A DNA stretch of 64,000 nucleotides from Desulfitobacterium dehalogenans ATCC 51507 (GTDB lineage: Bacteria; Bacillota; Desulfitobacteriia; Desulfitobacteriales; Desulfitobacteriaceae), in the NCBI RefSeq assembly GCF_000243155.2, contig NC_018017.1, positions 2,976,001 to 3,040,000 of the forward strand, given 5' to 3'. The number at the start of each line of letters is the position of its first letter. The stretch's first letter is position 1. The notes beneath the pieces are model-generated. The model was not told where the DNA came from, searched no databases, and saw only the letters and a program-made list of their open reading frames with translations. The position numbers were made by a program, and so were the translations under genes. Shown in pieces: positions 8,272 to 16,795 of the stretch.

Positions 8272-9297
8272 CTATTTCATATACTTAGCCTGATTCTGTA
8301 AATGTTCCTGATGAGTTTTCGCATAAATCGTTTCTCCGCTTGGGGTAGCTAAGAAATAAAGATAGTCCGACGCTGTGCTGTTGAGCACCGCATCCAGAGA
8401 AGCATGCCCTGGACTGGAGATGGGACTGGGGGGTAATCCTGGGTATTTATAGGTATTATAGGGGGACTCCACCTGGATATCCTCCAGAGAGAGAATGTAC
8501 TTTTGAGTTCCCAATACATATTGAATAGTGGCGCAGGACTGGAGGGCCATATCGATCTTAAGACGATTGAGGAAGATTCCAGCAATAATCGGACGGTCCG
8601 TATCCTTACCTGCTTCCTTTTCCACAATGGAAGCAAGATTCACCCACTCCCGCAGAGTAAGATTCATTTCCGCTAATTTAGTCATCACTTCCGGGGTTAC
8701 TTCCTGCTCAAAGCGTTGAAGCATTCGATTGATATTTTCCTTGGGGTTGGCCTCCGGATCAAAGAAATAGGTATCAGGAAAAAGAAACCCATCCAATCGC
8801 TGCGGCCCTGAAGGGATATCTGCAAGAAAAGAATAGCCAAAGGACTCGCTTTCAATGACCCTCTGATAGTCATCTTTTGTTCCCAGCCCGTTCTTCACAA
8901 AGAGATCAATAATCTGAGCCGTGGTATATCCTTCGGGGATAGTTATTTTTTCAGTATGCACGGCAGGTCCCTTAAGAATTTTATCGATCATTTCCTGAGG
9001 AGCCATTTGGGCAGAAAGCTGGTATTCTCCGGCGAGAAGCTTGGAATCTACATTTTGCTGACTGGCCAAAAAGCGAAAAGCCAAAGCATTGCGTATAAGC
9101 TGCTTTTGCTCCAGCTCCTGGGCTACCTGGGAAGCATTCATTCCCGGGACGATCATGAACTGCACTTCTGCTGCATTGCTTCCTTCCTCAGCGTAGGGTT
9201 GTATAGCCCAATTCCACCAGGCTGCAATTCCCACCCCTGCAAGAATTACTATAATGAATAAAGTACTGAATAACCCTTTTAACCAGCGTCTTCCCAT
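8272..9297 (-). CDS. mltG: Endolytic murein transglycosylase MltG (YceG-like)
   Basis: A membrane-anchored lytic transglycosylase that cuts nascent peptidoglycan and ends glycan strand growth. A single N-terminal membrane helix (about residues 7-27 of the chosen start) is followed by a LysM-like N domain and the YceG domain. The catalytic Glu lies in ASIVEKEAGK, and LFPDTYFF and YNTYKYPGLPPSPI are conserved. I chose ATG at 9297, behind a GAGAGAG stretch; an upstream GTG/ATG frame at 9342 lacks a ribosome site. It follows the ruvX/DUF1292 group (with vanW between), the conserved neighbourhood for yrrL in Bacillus. Confidence 0.92.
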   Translation of the reverse strand: MGRRWLKGLFSTLFIIVILAGVGIAAWWNWAIQPYAEEGSNAAEVQFMIVPGMNASQVAQELEQKQLIRNALAFRFLASQQNVDSKLLAGEYQLSAQMAPQEMIDKILKGPAVHTEKITIPEGYTTAQIIDLFVKNGLGTKDDYQRVIESESFGYSFLADIPSGPQRLDGFLFPDTYFFDPEANPKENINRMLQRFEQEVTPEVMTKLAEMNLTLREWVNLASIVEKEAGKDTDRPIIAGIFLNRLKIDMALQSCATIQYVLGTQKYILSLEDIQVESPYNTYKYPGLPPSPISSPGHASLDAVLNSTASDYLYFLATPSGETIYAKTHQEHLQNQAKYMK

Positions 9298-9389
9298 CTT
9301 CACACTCTCTCTTTCTCTTCCTCTACTACATATTAGTTGCACCCTTAAAGGCTATACCGACCCTCGGTGTAATCTCCTATTAATCTGCC

Positions 9390-10697
9390 TTAGTCGGCAC
9401 CAATCTTAAGAATTCTATTGGTGGGCGCATAACTATCACGGCTTAAGAGCTGTTTCGTCTCTTTACCTTGAGCATCGGTGACAATCTTCCAGGTCTTTAC
9501 GATATATCCCTTGCTTCCGCTTTGTTCTTGAATCACCGCACCGGGAAGCAAGTCAGGATCTATTTTACGTATAGTATGATAACTCAATTCCTTCTCGATC
9601 TCCTTCTCAAAGCGAACCTTTGCTCCTGTTTTTTTACCGTATATCTTAATGGTGAGGTTTCCCGCTTCTACTTTGGTACGGAAATAGATATAGGATGAAC
9701 TATCATTGCGCAATTTCAAGTCAAGGGTGGGATAATTGACCGTAGCATCCTGGCCAAGAGGAATATAGGCAACCACAACCGCATGAGGGTGTCTTTCCAC
9801 TATTGATAGATTCGCCAGCAGCGCAGCGTTGTATAAGGTAGAGGATACTTGACAGATTCCTCCCCCGATTCCTTTGACATACTCATTATTGATGACGATA
9901 TAGGCGTCTTTAAAACCTGTCTCCGCTGTCCGCGGTCCAATGGTTCCATTAAAGGAAAAGCTTTCCCCGGGTTTTAAAAGAACTTTATCCATTTTCTGCG
10001 CGGCTGCTATGAGATTAGCGGTACGGTTTTTATCACCGGCATTGTATTTGGTGGTATATTCACCGATGACACCATCAAAAGCTAACGCTTTTAAGGACTC
10101 GGTAGTGACCGTAGCGGGAATCTCTACACTTGTTATGGGGATTCTCCTGGGCAAATCACCTAACGAAGCTTTCTTAACCTCAGCCAAAAAAGCGTCCACA
10201 TTTACGGCCTCCCCTGAAGTGGCCGGGGTAATCTTAAATTGATCGTTCTCAACTTTGAAGGTGGCATCCACAGCGGAGCGGCTAAATTCAGCAAGCTTCT
10301 CTTGTAGAACCTGATTAGCCATTAAATCATTAATGGCTAAAACACTGTGAGTCTGTTTGCCGGTGTTCTCTGAGAGGTTCTCCCAAGTTCTTTCGAAATC
10401 AAGCGTAATACCAAGCTCTTCCGGAGTAAACTGAATCTCCGTCTCATTGTACACTAAGAATAGATTTTCTTCCAGTTTGTCCTTGGACCAACTCTGAATC
10501 TTCTCCTTGGCTTCCTGGGGTGTTATTCCCCCTAGTGCCAAGTCGTCCAGACGTGACCCTGGGGGAAACTGGTTTTGGTCAGTGGAAACGGCTTCCGGGG
10601 TAAGATTTAACAGGCGTGCTTCATTCGTCGTGCAGCCTGTAAAGGCCAGCAACGCCAGTAAGAAAAGATAGGAACAGCACTTCCACTTTAGGCTCAT
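9390..10697 (-). CDS. VanW family lipoprotein with peptidoglycan-binding-like domain
   Basis: A 435-residue exported protein: a signal peptide ending in the lipobox LAFTGC (Cys21), then a PG_binding_4-type region (about residues 45-200), then a VanW domain with the hallmark GGGICQVSSTLYNAAL and RHPHAVVVAYIPLGQDATVNYP (about residues 275-330), and a C-terminal beta segment. VanW proteins occur in vancomycin-resistance clusters but are common chromosomal cell-envelope proteins of unknown biochemical role. It sits between mltG and the DUF1292 gene, so a peptidoglycan-related role is a fair inference. It starts with ATG behind AAGGGGGAAAAACG. Confidence 0.88.
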   Translation of the reverse strand: MSLKWKCCSYLFLLALLAFTGCTTNEARLLNLTPEAVSTDQNQFPPGSRLDDLALGGITPQEAKEKIQSWSKDKLEENLFLVYNETEIQFTPEELGITLDFERTWENLSENTGKQTHSVLAINDLMANQVLQEKLAEFSRSAVDATFKVENDQFKITPATSGEAVNVDAFLAEVKKASLGDLPRRIPITSVEIPATVTTESLKALAFDGVIGEYTTKYNAGDKNRTANLIAAAQKMDKVLLKPGESFSFNGTIGPRTAETGFKDAYIVINNEYVKGIGGGICQVSSTLYNAALLANLSIVERHPHAVVVAYIPLGQDATVNYPTLDLKLRNDSSSYIYFRTKVEAGNLTIKIYGKKTGAKVRFEKEIEKELSYHTIRKIDPDLLPGAVIQEQSGSKGYIVKTWKIVTDAQGKETKQLLSRDSYAPTNRILKIGAD

Positions 10698-10790
10698 CGT
10701 TTTTCCCCCTTAGCATAGAAAGTTTATCATTTATTTTACCTTTCTATAGGGTCTGCAATTTGATCAAAAAATATTGAGTAAAAAAATAAA

Positions 10791-10827
10791 AAAGCAGTCG
10801 ATTCGATAACTCGAACCCGACTGCTTT
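10791..10827 (-). terminator. Terminator after the DUF1292 gene
   Basis: AAGCAGTCG and CGACTGCTT pair across a roughly 17-base loop region; the minus-strand side is followed by a long U-rich tract. It begins about 14 bases after the stop of the DUF1292 gene. Confidence 0.85.
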
Positions 10828-10840
10828 CAAAAACTTATGT

Positions 10841-11146
10841 TTATTCTTCTTCCATGCTTTCCCAAGCATCTGCGACTTTTTCCCACTCTTCATCATCTTC
10901 GATGTCGAGGAGCATTTCGTTGCCTTCAGCATCTTTGCCAAGTTTGAGGATGATGGCTTCATCAGCTTCTTCATCTTCCTCGGCACTGATAGGCATTAAA
11001 ACAAAATATGTAGACCCTTCAACTTCCAACGTATCGAGATGGAGAAATTCATGATCGTTTCCTTCATCATCGGTCAGAATGATTGTGTCAAACTCTTCAA
11101 CGTCATGCTCGTGGTCGCAATGAGGACCATGCTTATGTTCGGTCAT
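10841..11146 (-). CDS. DUF1292 family acidic protein (YrzB-like)
   Basis: A very acidic protein of about 101 residues. The N-terminus HKHGPHCDHEHD is His/Cys rich and could bind metal; the core FDTIILTDDEGNDHEFLHL and YFVLMPISAEEDEEADEAIILKL match the DUF1292/YrzB family, and the C-terminus ends in a run of Glu. I chose ATG at 11146 because AAGAGGTG lies 6 bases upstream and overlaps the alternative GTG at 11155. It follows ruvX, as yrzB does in Bacillus. The biochemical function is unknown. Confidence 0.85.
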   Translation of the reverse strand: MTEHKHGPHCDHEHDVEEFDTIILTDDEGNDHEFLHLDTLEVEGSTYFVLMPISAEEDEEADEAIILKLGKDAEGNEMLLDIEDDEEWEKVADAWESMEEE

Positions 11147-11232
11147 TTGATTCACCTCTTATTAAAGATATAGTCATTGTACTCCCCGAGGGGAAGAATG
11201 TCAAATACATCTGAATATTTCAGATTTTTCAC

Positions 11233-11661
11233 TTATCCTTTATTCTGCCCATTTTTTAGCCTTATATAATCCAGGTATCCCTGCAAAATAAAAACAGCTG
11301 CCATTTTGTCGATCACTTGCTTGCGCTTTGCTCGTGACACATCTGCTTCCAGCAAAGACCGTTGTGCCCCCATGGTGCTTAAGCGTTCATCCCAGAGGGT
11401 GACCGGCAACCCGAATTCCTCTTTGAGAATTTGGGCAAATTCCTCAGTGGCTTGGGCACGAGGTCCCAGAGTACCGTTCATGTTTTTCGGATAACCCAGG
11501 ACAATGTGGTCCACCTCATAGTCCTGAAGGATCGTTTTAAGCTCTTCAAGCTCCTTTTTCGACCTTCGGATAGTCTTTATCCCTTGGGCTGTAAGGAGCA
11601 TAGCATCACTTACCGCCACTCCGATGGTCCGTTCACCAAAGTCCAGACCCATAACTCTCAT
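11233..11661 (-). CDS. ruvX: Holliday junction resolvase-like protein RuvX (YqgF)
   Basis: A 142-residue RNase H-fold nuclease. The first acidic site is in [16 protein letters not shown] (Asp about residue 6), the second in [16 protein letters not shown], and a third in [15 protein letters not shown]. Family members are linked to 16S rRNA 5' end maturation and possibly to recombination. It belongs to the conserved alaS-ireB-ruvX-DUF1292 block, although an aldo-keto reductase gene separates it from ireB here. It starts 15 bases after that gene. Confidence 0.92.
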   Translation of the reverse strand: MRVMGLDFGERTIGVAVSDAMLLTAQGIKTIRRSKKELEELKTILQDYEVDHIVLGYPKNMNGTLGPRAQATEEFAQILKEEFGLPVTLWDERLSTMGAQRSLLEADVSRAKRKQVIDKMAAVFILQGYLDYIRLKNGQNKG

Positions 11662-11676
11662 TGGCTCACCCCTGAC

Positions 11677-12639
11677 TTAGACAATTTTTAGACAAAAATG
11701 AGGGCATACCCTTCCGCAGTACCCACAAAGGACACATTGACCGGCTTCCACTGTAGCCTGCACCATCCCACCTTCTACAACTTCCTCCAGGGATAAGGCG
11801 CTTTGTGGGCAGGCTTCACAACAGCGGCCACAGCCCTGACACCAATCCGCTATATAGAGCTTACGTTCCCTATAGGTGACGGATCGTCTTAATTCTTCAG
11901 ATATCTCCTGGCCTGCCAGATAGTTAAGATTAAAATCTATTTCTTCTACACTGGACATACCTAAGGCCATGGCCTGGATCCAAGGAATGTCAGTGATAAA
12001 GTCCAGGGCTTCCTCAGGATGGGTCGCCAAATGCCCCCCGCCAAAAATTTTCATAGCATAGATTCCGATTCCCAGCTCAGAGGCAAACCGGATGGCCTCC
12101 AGCATTTCCTCTAAGATACCGTCGATGATACCTAACCCTTGACGGTTGACTATGGGGTGAATCACATCGATACCTGGAAGGAGGGCACCGGCCTTCACCG
12201 CATCCACAGCATGGGTAGAGATACCGATGTACTTCACCCTTCCATCAGCTTTGGCTTTCATCAATTCCTCCCAGGCCCCCTGATGTCCTTTCAGGGTAAG
12301 GGCACTTTCCTGCTCATGGAGGAGGAAAAAGTCGATGACATCCCGATTGAGTTCCTTTCTTGCTCTTTCAATGCTTTCGGACATTTCTTCAGCTGTCACC
12401 GAGTAAGACTTGCTCACCATCCTGACTTCCGGGTGATACTGAAGGGCTTGGGCGATCTGGGAATAATTAGCGTATATTTCTGCCGTATCGATCCAATCAA
12501 TTCCTTGCTCTAAAGCATAGCGAAGAACCCTCACTCCCTCCGCAAAGGATACACGCCCTTGCAGAGGAGAAATGGCTAAGCTGCCAAAACATACTTCAGA
12601 TACCATAGGGCCATGCCAACCCAGAGAGACTTGTTTCAT
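11677..12639 (-). CDS. Aldo/keto reductase with C-terminal 2x[4Fe-4S] ferredoxin domain
   Basis: About 320 residues. The first roughly 265 form an AKR barrel with the catalytic set visible as DTAEIYANY (Asp/Tyr), VSKSYS (Lys) and FLLHEQE (His). The C-terminus holds two ferredoxin Cys clusters, CQGCGRCCEACP and CVLCGYCGRVCP, for two [4Fe-4S] centres. Such fusions are common in anaerobes; substrates are mostly unknown. ATG at 12639 follows GAGGAAG; the upstream GTG at 12672 lacks a site. It interrupts the usual ireB-ruvX adjacency and is followed by ruvX 15 bases later, so it is probably cotranscribed. Confidence 0.88.
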   Translation of the reverse strand: MKQVSLGWHGPMVSEVCFGSLAISPLQGRVSFAEGVRVLRYALEQGIDWIDTAEIYANYSQIAQALQYHPEVRMVSKSYSVTAEEMSESIERARKELNRDVIDFFLLHEQESALTLKGHQGAWEELMKAKADGRVKYIGISTHAVDAVKAGALLPGIDVIHPIVNRQGLGIIDGILEEMLEAIRFASELGIGIYAMKIFGGGHLATHPEEALDFITDIPWIQAMALGMSSVEEIDFNLNYLAGQEISEELRRSVTYRERKLYIADWCQGCGRCCEACPQSALSLEEVVEGGMVQATVEAGQCVLCGYCGRVCPHFCLKIV

Positions 12640-12661
12640 AGTTGCTTCACTTCCTCGCACA

Positions 12662-12689
12662 GAAACCCTCACCTTGAAGTGAGGGTTTC
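12662..12689 (-). terminator. Hairpin between ireB and the aldo-keto reductase
   Basis: GAAACCCTCAC (12662-12672) and GTGAGGGTTTC (12679-12689) pair perfectly over 11 bp with a 6-base loop, directly after the ireB stop. There is no long U-tract on the minus strand, so it may attenuate or stabilise mRNA rather than fully terminate. Confidence 0.5.
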
Positions 12690-12696
12690 CTAAGAA

Positions 12697-12948
12697 CTAC
12701 TTCTTTTGCAGATACGAACGAACAAGCTCTTCCAGAAGTTCATACCGTTCCAGCTTCCGTATGAGGGAGCGCGCTTGATTGTGGCTTGTGATATAGACCG
12801 GATCACCGGACATTAAATATCCTACCAACTGATTAATCGGGTCATATCCTTTCTCTTCCAGTGCCACATACACTTGCTGCAAAATTTCCTGGGGTGAAAT
12901 ATCGCCCCCCTGAGATTTAAACATCATAGTGTGTTCTAAACGATCCAT
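12697..12948 (-). CDS. ireB: IreB family regulatory phosphoprotein
   Basis: An 83-residue protein matching the UPF0297/IreB family, including the start [10 protein letters not shown], the core [36 protein letters not shown] and the end LIRKLER. In Enterococcus, IreB is phosphorylated at Thr residues by the Ser/Thr kinase IreK and affects cephalosporin resistance; the THTMM-like N-terminus here keeps a Thr at residue 7. It lies between alaS and the aldo-keto reductase, the conserved alaS-ireB-ruvX setting. The role in this organism is inferred only. Confidence 0.9.
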   Translation of the reverse strand: MDRLEHTMMFKSQGGDISPQEILQQVYVALEEKGYDPINQLVGYLMSGDPVYITSHNQARSLIRKLERYELLEELVRSYLQKK

Positions 12949-13031
12949 TAGCGTTCCCCCTTTGCTTACCAGTTAGGTGAATATTTCTCTCCGAAGAAGG
13001 GATTTTCCTTTATTTCGGGGTCAAAAAGTTT

Positions 13032-15659
13032 TTATTTTAAATAGCTCTTTATAATGGCCGGAACTTGATCAAGAGCTTCCCCTAATTTAGCCGCATCTTT
13101 TCCCCCGGCTTGTGCCATATCGGGACGGCCTCCCCCGCCACCGCCGGTGATTTTGGCCACTTCCTTAATAATCTGCCCCGCATGAAGCCCGCTTAAACCT
13201 GTCGGGGTGACAACGGTTACCCAGTTGACCTTTCCTTCCACAGCTGCTCCCAGAACGAGGACACCGGTCTTCATCTTATCCTTTAAAAGGTCCGCTGTAT
13301 TGCGGAGAGCGTCCATATCCTGGGCGGAGACTTTAGCCGCCAGAACAGGTACCCCGTGGATATCCTTAACCTGTTCCAGGAGAGATTCCACTTCGGATTT
13401 TGCCACTTTGGCATGAAGCTGCTGAACTTCCTTCTCCAGATCCTTGACTTGGACTAAGAGCCCCTGGATTCGCTTGGTAAGATCCGAGGGCTGAGCCTTG
13501 AGAAGTTGAGACGCATCGTGAATCTGATCATTGAGGGAACGCATATATTTAAGAGTCTCTGCTCCCGCTACAGCCTCGATTCGTCTCAAACCCGCCCCGA
13601 TACCCCCTTCAGAGATAATCTTGACCAGGCCGATATCTCCGGTAGCATGAATATGGGTTCCTCCGCAAAGCTCCATGGAGTAATCTCCCATAGAGACGAC
13701 GCGAACGGTGTCCCCGTATTTCTCTCCGAAAAGGGCAGTGGCTCCGCTGGCTTTCGCCGCATCTAGGCTCATTTCCTCAGCTGTAACGGGCATATTGGCA
13801 AGGACTGCCTCGTTTAAAAGATCCTCTACTCGCTGTAACTCAGCGGGAGTCAAGGCAGAGAAATGGGTAAAGTCAAAGCGGAGACGATCCGGTGTAACCA
13901 GGGAGCCTGCTTGTTGAACATGCTCTCCCAATACGGTACGAAGGGCTGATTGGAGAAGATGAGTCGCACTGTGATGGCGGGCTGTAGCCAGGCGAAGGTG
14001 CTCATCCACCAAAGCCTCTACTTCATCTCCAGTATTCAAAACCCCCTGTGTGATCAGGAAGCGATGATAAACGGTACCTGTGACACCCTTTTTCACTTCC
14101 ATAAGCTTTGCCTCTGCCCTTTGGGTGCGAATCACGCCACTGTCTGAGATCTGCCCCCCACTTTCCGCATAGAAAGGAGACTCTCTTAGGAAGATCAGGA
14201 CCTCGTCCCCTTCAGCGGCATCCTTAACCTCTTCTCCATCCCGGAATAGGGCTTCCACCTTAGTGTTGGCAGCCAGTTCATGATAACCCAGGAAGGGCGT
14301 CGTACCCAAGGCCTTGGCTTTTTCCGAGATGGCGGCACTTTCTTGAACCGCCTTCATTTGCTGGGATTGCTCTTTAGCCAGACGGCGATGCTCTTCAGCC
14401 GCAGCATTAAATGCCTCCATATCTACGCTCATCCCTTGCTCGATGAGCATTTCTTCCGTCAATTCTACCGGGAAGCCATAGGTTTCATAGAGATAGAAAG
14501 CATCCCCTCCACTGAGAACTGCTTCCCCGGCTTCTTGAAGGGTTTTGACTTTTTCCTGGAGAATTTGCGTTCCTTGCTCTAAAGTCGCTTGAAAGTTTTT
14601 TTCCTCTAGGCGTAAATGATTGAGGATGAAATTTTCATTTTCCTTAAGCTCGGGATAATGATGGCTGTAGTCTCTCTGAATGATCAGGAAGATTTGCTCC
14701 AGGAAGGGTTTGTCGATACCCAAAAGACGAGCATAGCGAATGGCCCGGCGCAGAATTCGACGCAGCACATATCCGCGGCCTTCGCTACCCGGACGGATGC
14801 CATCGGAAAGCATAAAGGAAACAGCCCGGGTATGGTCGGCGACCACCTTCATCGCAGTATCGCTTTTTGGATTATCATGGTAAGGGGTTCCGGAAAGCTC
14901 GGCTACCTTATTAATGATAGGCAGGAATAAATCGGTATCAAAGTTGGAGGCCACACCTTGCATGACGGAAGCAATCCGCTCCAGGCCCATCCCTGTATCG
15001 ATATTTTGCTTGGGCAGTGGAGTAAGCATACCGGATTCATCCCGATTGTACTGCATAAAAACGAGATTCCAGATCTCCAGGAAGCGGTCGCAATCACAGC
15101 CTAAGGCACAGCCCGGTTTGCCGCAGCTCCGTTGTTCTCCCAAATCCACATAGATTTCCGAGCAATACCCACACGGTCCAACAGGACCGGCTGCCCATAG
15201 GTTTTCCGGGTCGTACTTAATCCGCTCCGGGGAAACACCCGTCTTTTCGATCCAAAGGTTCTTGGCTTCCTCATCTTCCGGATGAACGGTAATCCACAAC
15301 TGATCGATGGGCAGCTTCAATACCTCGGTCACAAACTCCCAGGCCCAGGGAATGGCTTGGGATTTGAAATAATCGCCGAAGGAGAAGTTCCCTAACATTT
15401 CAAAAAAGGTATGATGGCGGGCTGTTTTACCCACTACTTCCAGGTCTGGTGTACGGACGCATTTTTGTGATGTGGTAGCCCGAGGAAAAGGTGGCTCGAC
15501 CTTGCGCATAAAATAAGGCTTAAAAGGAACCATCCCGGCTACGGTAAGGAGTAAGGTGGGGTCATCCTTAGGAATCAAGGATGCGCTGGGTAAGATTTTA
15601 TGACCTTTGGATTTAAAGAATTTTAAGAACATGTCTCTGAGCTGGTTACCTGTATACAT
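13032..15659 (-). CDS. alaS: Alanyl-tRNA synthetase
   Basis: Charges tRNA-Ala. The 875-residue length is normal. The class II catalytic domain (about 1-240) has HHTFFEMLGNFSFGDYF and GMGLERI; the tRNA-recognition helices follow; the editing domain (about 550-700) has the zinc-site motifs RHHSATHLL and ELCGGTHIHATGDIG; the C-Ala domain ends with the glycine run before RPDMAQAGG. ATG follows AAGGGAGG by about 9 bases. Expression is controlled by the T-box leader upstream. A dispersed repeat lies in the roughly 165-base stretch between the T-box terminator and this start. Confidence 0.97.
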   Translation of the reverse strand: MYTGNQLRDMFLKFFKSKGHKILPSASLIPKDDPTLLLTVAGMVPFKPYFMRKVEPPFPRATTSQKCVRTPDLEVVGKTARHHTFFEMLGNFSFGDYFKSQAIPWAWEFVTEVLKLPIDQLWITVHPEDEEAKNLWIEKTGVSPERIKYDPENLWAAGPVGPCGYCSEIYVDLGEQRSCGKPGCALGCDCDRFLEIWNLVFMQYNRDESGMLTPLPKQNIDTGMGLERIASVMQGVASNFDTDLFLPIINKVAELSGTPYHDNPKSDTAMKVVADHTRAVSFMLSDGIRPGSEGRGYVLRRILRRAIRYARLLGIDKPFLEQIFLIIQRDYSHHYPELKENENFILNHLRLEEKNFQATLEQGTQILQEKVKTLQEAGEAVLSGGDAFYLYETYGFPVELTEEMLIEQGMSVDMEAFNAAAEEHRRLAKEQSQQMKAVQESAAISEKAKALGTTPFLGYHELAANTKVEALFRDGEEVKDAAEGDEVLIFLRESPFYAESGGQISDSGVIRTQRAEAKLMEVKKGVTGTVYHRFLITQGVLNTGDEVEALVDEHLRLATARHHSATHLLQSALRTVLGEHVQQAGSLVTPDRLRFDFTHFSALTPAELQRVEDLLNEAVLANMPVTAEEMSLDAAKASGATALFGEKYGDTVRVVSMGDYSMELCGGTHIHATGDIGLVKIISEGGIGAGLRRIEAVAGAETLKYMRSLNDQIHDASQLLKAQPSDLTKRIQGLLVQVKDLEKEVQQLHAKVAKSEVESLLEQVKDIHGVPVLAAKVSAQDMDALRNTADLLKDKMKTGVLVLGAAVEGKVNWVTVVTPTGLSGLHAGQIIKEVAKITGGGGGGRPDMAQAGGKDAAKLGEALDQVPAIIKSYLK

Positions 15660-15731
15660 GATTATTCCTCCCTTAATAATGAATCATAATCTAAACGTCC
15701 AATTTGAACAAAATCATAGAAAACCCGGCTT

Positions 15732-15832
15732 CGCCGTGCCTTAAACGCCTACCTCAAGCGAGGTGAAGCCGCTGGTTGCCCTTATGCTTAGAAAGTATAT
15801 AACGCAAGTTTATACTTGACAGTGTAAAAAAA
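15732..15832. repeat. Dispersed hairpin repeat, copy A (core 15775-15817)
   Basis: The core GTTGCCCTTATGCTTAG plus GAAAGTATATAACGCAAG (15775 on) recurs at 50445-50487 with three mismatches in 43 bases. Within it, AAGTATA...TATACTT pairs and AAC/GTT close a GCAA tetraloop. Further hairpins (CGGCTTCGCCG; ACCTC/GAGGT) lie to the left. The right end runs into the A-tract 15826-15832, which is the U-tract of the T-box terminator on the minus strand. Copy B has the same position relative to its own terminator. Confidence 0.75.
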
Positions 15833-16068
15833 GATAAACCCGCCCCCTGAATCAGGGACGGGTTATATTACCGTGGTACCACCCTGCTTACTCATCCGGA
15901 GGTTCCTCAGAATGAGTCGCTTAGCGACAGTTTACTGTCATCGCATTTAACGCATGCCTCGTCAAGGTTTTTCCTCGCCCTCGGGAATAGCCTTCATACA
16001 AAATCCCTTGGCTTCCTTTCACCTCCGAAAGCCTCTCTACAAAGGAATTAGGTATTACTCATTCCGTC
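15826..16068 (-). ncRNA. T-box riboswitch leader controlling alaS (specifier probably GCU, Ala)
   Basis: On the minus strand, stem I closes with GGAAT (16065-16061) and ATTCC (15988-15984). GCU (15991-15989) lies just before the 3' arm and is followed by A, fitting an Ala specifier. An AGAGAGG bulge motif, a stem II/III region, and the T-box sequence GGGTGGTACCACGG follow. The terminator is AACCCGTCCCTG...CAGGGGGCGGGTT followed by a 7-U tract. Uncharged tRNA-Ala should favour the antiterminator. The specifier call rests on the pairing seen by eye. Confidence 0.9.
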
Positions 16069-16097
16069 ATCAGTTTAAATCTTACAAATTAATCTAA

Positions 16098-16127
16098 AGT
16101 ATAGCGGAGGACCTGGGTTCTTGTCAA
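16098..16127 (-). promoter_or_regulatory. Predicted sigma-A promoter for the alaS T-box transcript
   Basis: TTGACA (16127-16122) and TATACT (16103-16098) on the minus strand with an 18-base spacer, about 30 bases upstream of T-box stem I. Confidence 0.75.
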
Positions 16128-16133
16128 CTTTCT

Positions 16134-16221
16134 GCTCATCTCAATCATAAAATAATTATCACCATCATCCACTCTAAAACCGGTCCCTCAACGCGACAAC
16201 GTTGTCGCGTTGAGGCATTCT
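16134..16221. repeat. Palindromic intergenic repeat, copy 1
   Basis: Nearly the same sequence as 17183-17273 in the same orientation: a shared left part (CTCAATCATAAAA... ATCACCATCATCCACT) and a right palindrome. Here the palindrome CCTCAACGCGACAAC/GTTGTCGCGTTGAGG (16186-16215) is perfect over 15+15 bases. The two copies differ in the outer stem by paired changes. No coding function is seen. Confidence 0.8.
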
Positions 16222-16276
16222 CTCTATCTTTTACATAATTGCTAAGATTCGTACCATAAGGCGCTGCCAATTCCTT

Positions 16277-16468
16277 TTAAATGGGTTTAAAAAGTTCATC
16301 AACTGTTGTATTTAATTCTTTTGCAAGATTAAATGCTAACATCAATGTCGGGTCATATTTATTGTTTTCTATCGCATTTACTGTCTGTCTGGAAACTCCA
16401 CATTTTTTGGCTAATTCCTCTTGTGACAATCCTAGTTCTTTTCGTCTATTCCTAATCATGTTTTCCAT
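16277..16468 (-). CDS. XRE family helix-turn-helix regulator (YgzD/YozG-like)
   Basis: A 63-residue single-domain regulator from ATG 16468. The HTH is RNRRKELGLSQEELAKKCGVSRQTVNAIENNKYDPTL, and the protein ends ELNTTVDELFKPI, typical of the short chromosomal YgzD type. The start lies one base after the stop of the preceding membrane-protein gene (TGATATG), so the two are coupled; reading farther upstream would overlap that gene. The promoter before the pair carries two inverted repeats of the TGTCAA...TTGACA type, the kind of site this family binds, so autorepression is likely. Confidence 0.88.
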   Translation of the reverse strand: MENMIRNRRKELGLSQEELAKKCGVSRQTVNAIENNKYDPTLMLAFNLAKELNTTVDELFKPI

Positions 16469-16469
16469 A

Positions 16470-16760
16470 TCAACCACTATGCCTTTTCTTAAAAAACAGA
16501 AGTGCAATAAAATAAACTATGGCTGTAACTGTCAACTGGATGAACGGGTTTATCGTCGCTGGCCGTGCCGTCACAAGGTTTTCAATGACGTCAAGAATCA
16601 TTGCTCCCACTGCTACAAGTAAGGTATATGTGCTGGCTTTCCATACGATTATCTGATTGCGTTCATCACCCGGTTTGACCAATGATACTACCATACCAAT
16701 ATCCAAAACAATAAATACCAGCAAGACAACACCAAAAGTAATTAGTGCAGATAATTCCAT
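16470..16760 (-). CDS. Small four-helix membrane protein coupled to an XRE regulator
   Basis: A 96-residue hydrophobic protein with about three to four membrane segments: residues 7-28, 42-62 and 74-91. The first loop contains SLVKPGDERNQIIVWKAST and the C-terminus is KKRHSG. The D-E-R-N-x-I-x-x-K/W-A pattern resembles DUF2178-type membrane proteins commonly paired with YgzD-like regulators, but the family call is from memory. It is first in a two-gene unit behind a strong regulated promoter. The function of such pairs is unknown. Confidence 0.7.
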   Translation of the reverse strand: MELSALITFGVVLLVFIVLDIGMVVSLVKPGDERNQIIVWKASTYTLLVAVGAMILDVIENLVTARPATINPFIQLTVTAIVYFIALLFFKKRHSG

Positions 16761-16795
16761 AAAATTGACTCCTTTCTATATCATGCCATTCAACC

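Noticed and set aside
16277-16760. XRE/membrane-protein pair as a toxin-antitoxin system
   Set aside because: The membrane protein has several helices and precedes a regulator of the common YgzD type; such pairs are widespread and no toxicity feature is visible. Autoregulated cassette is the safer call.
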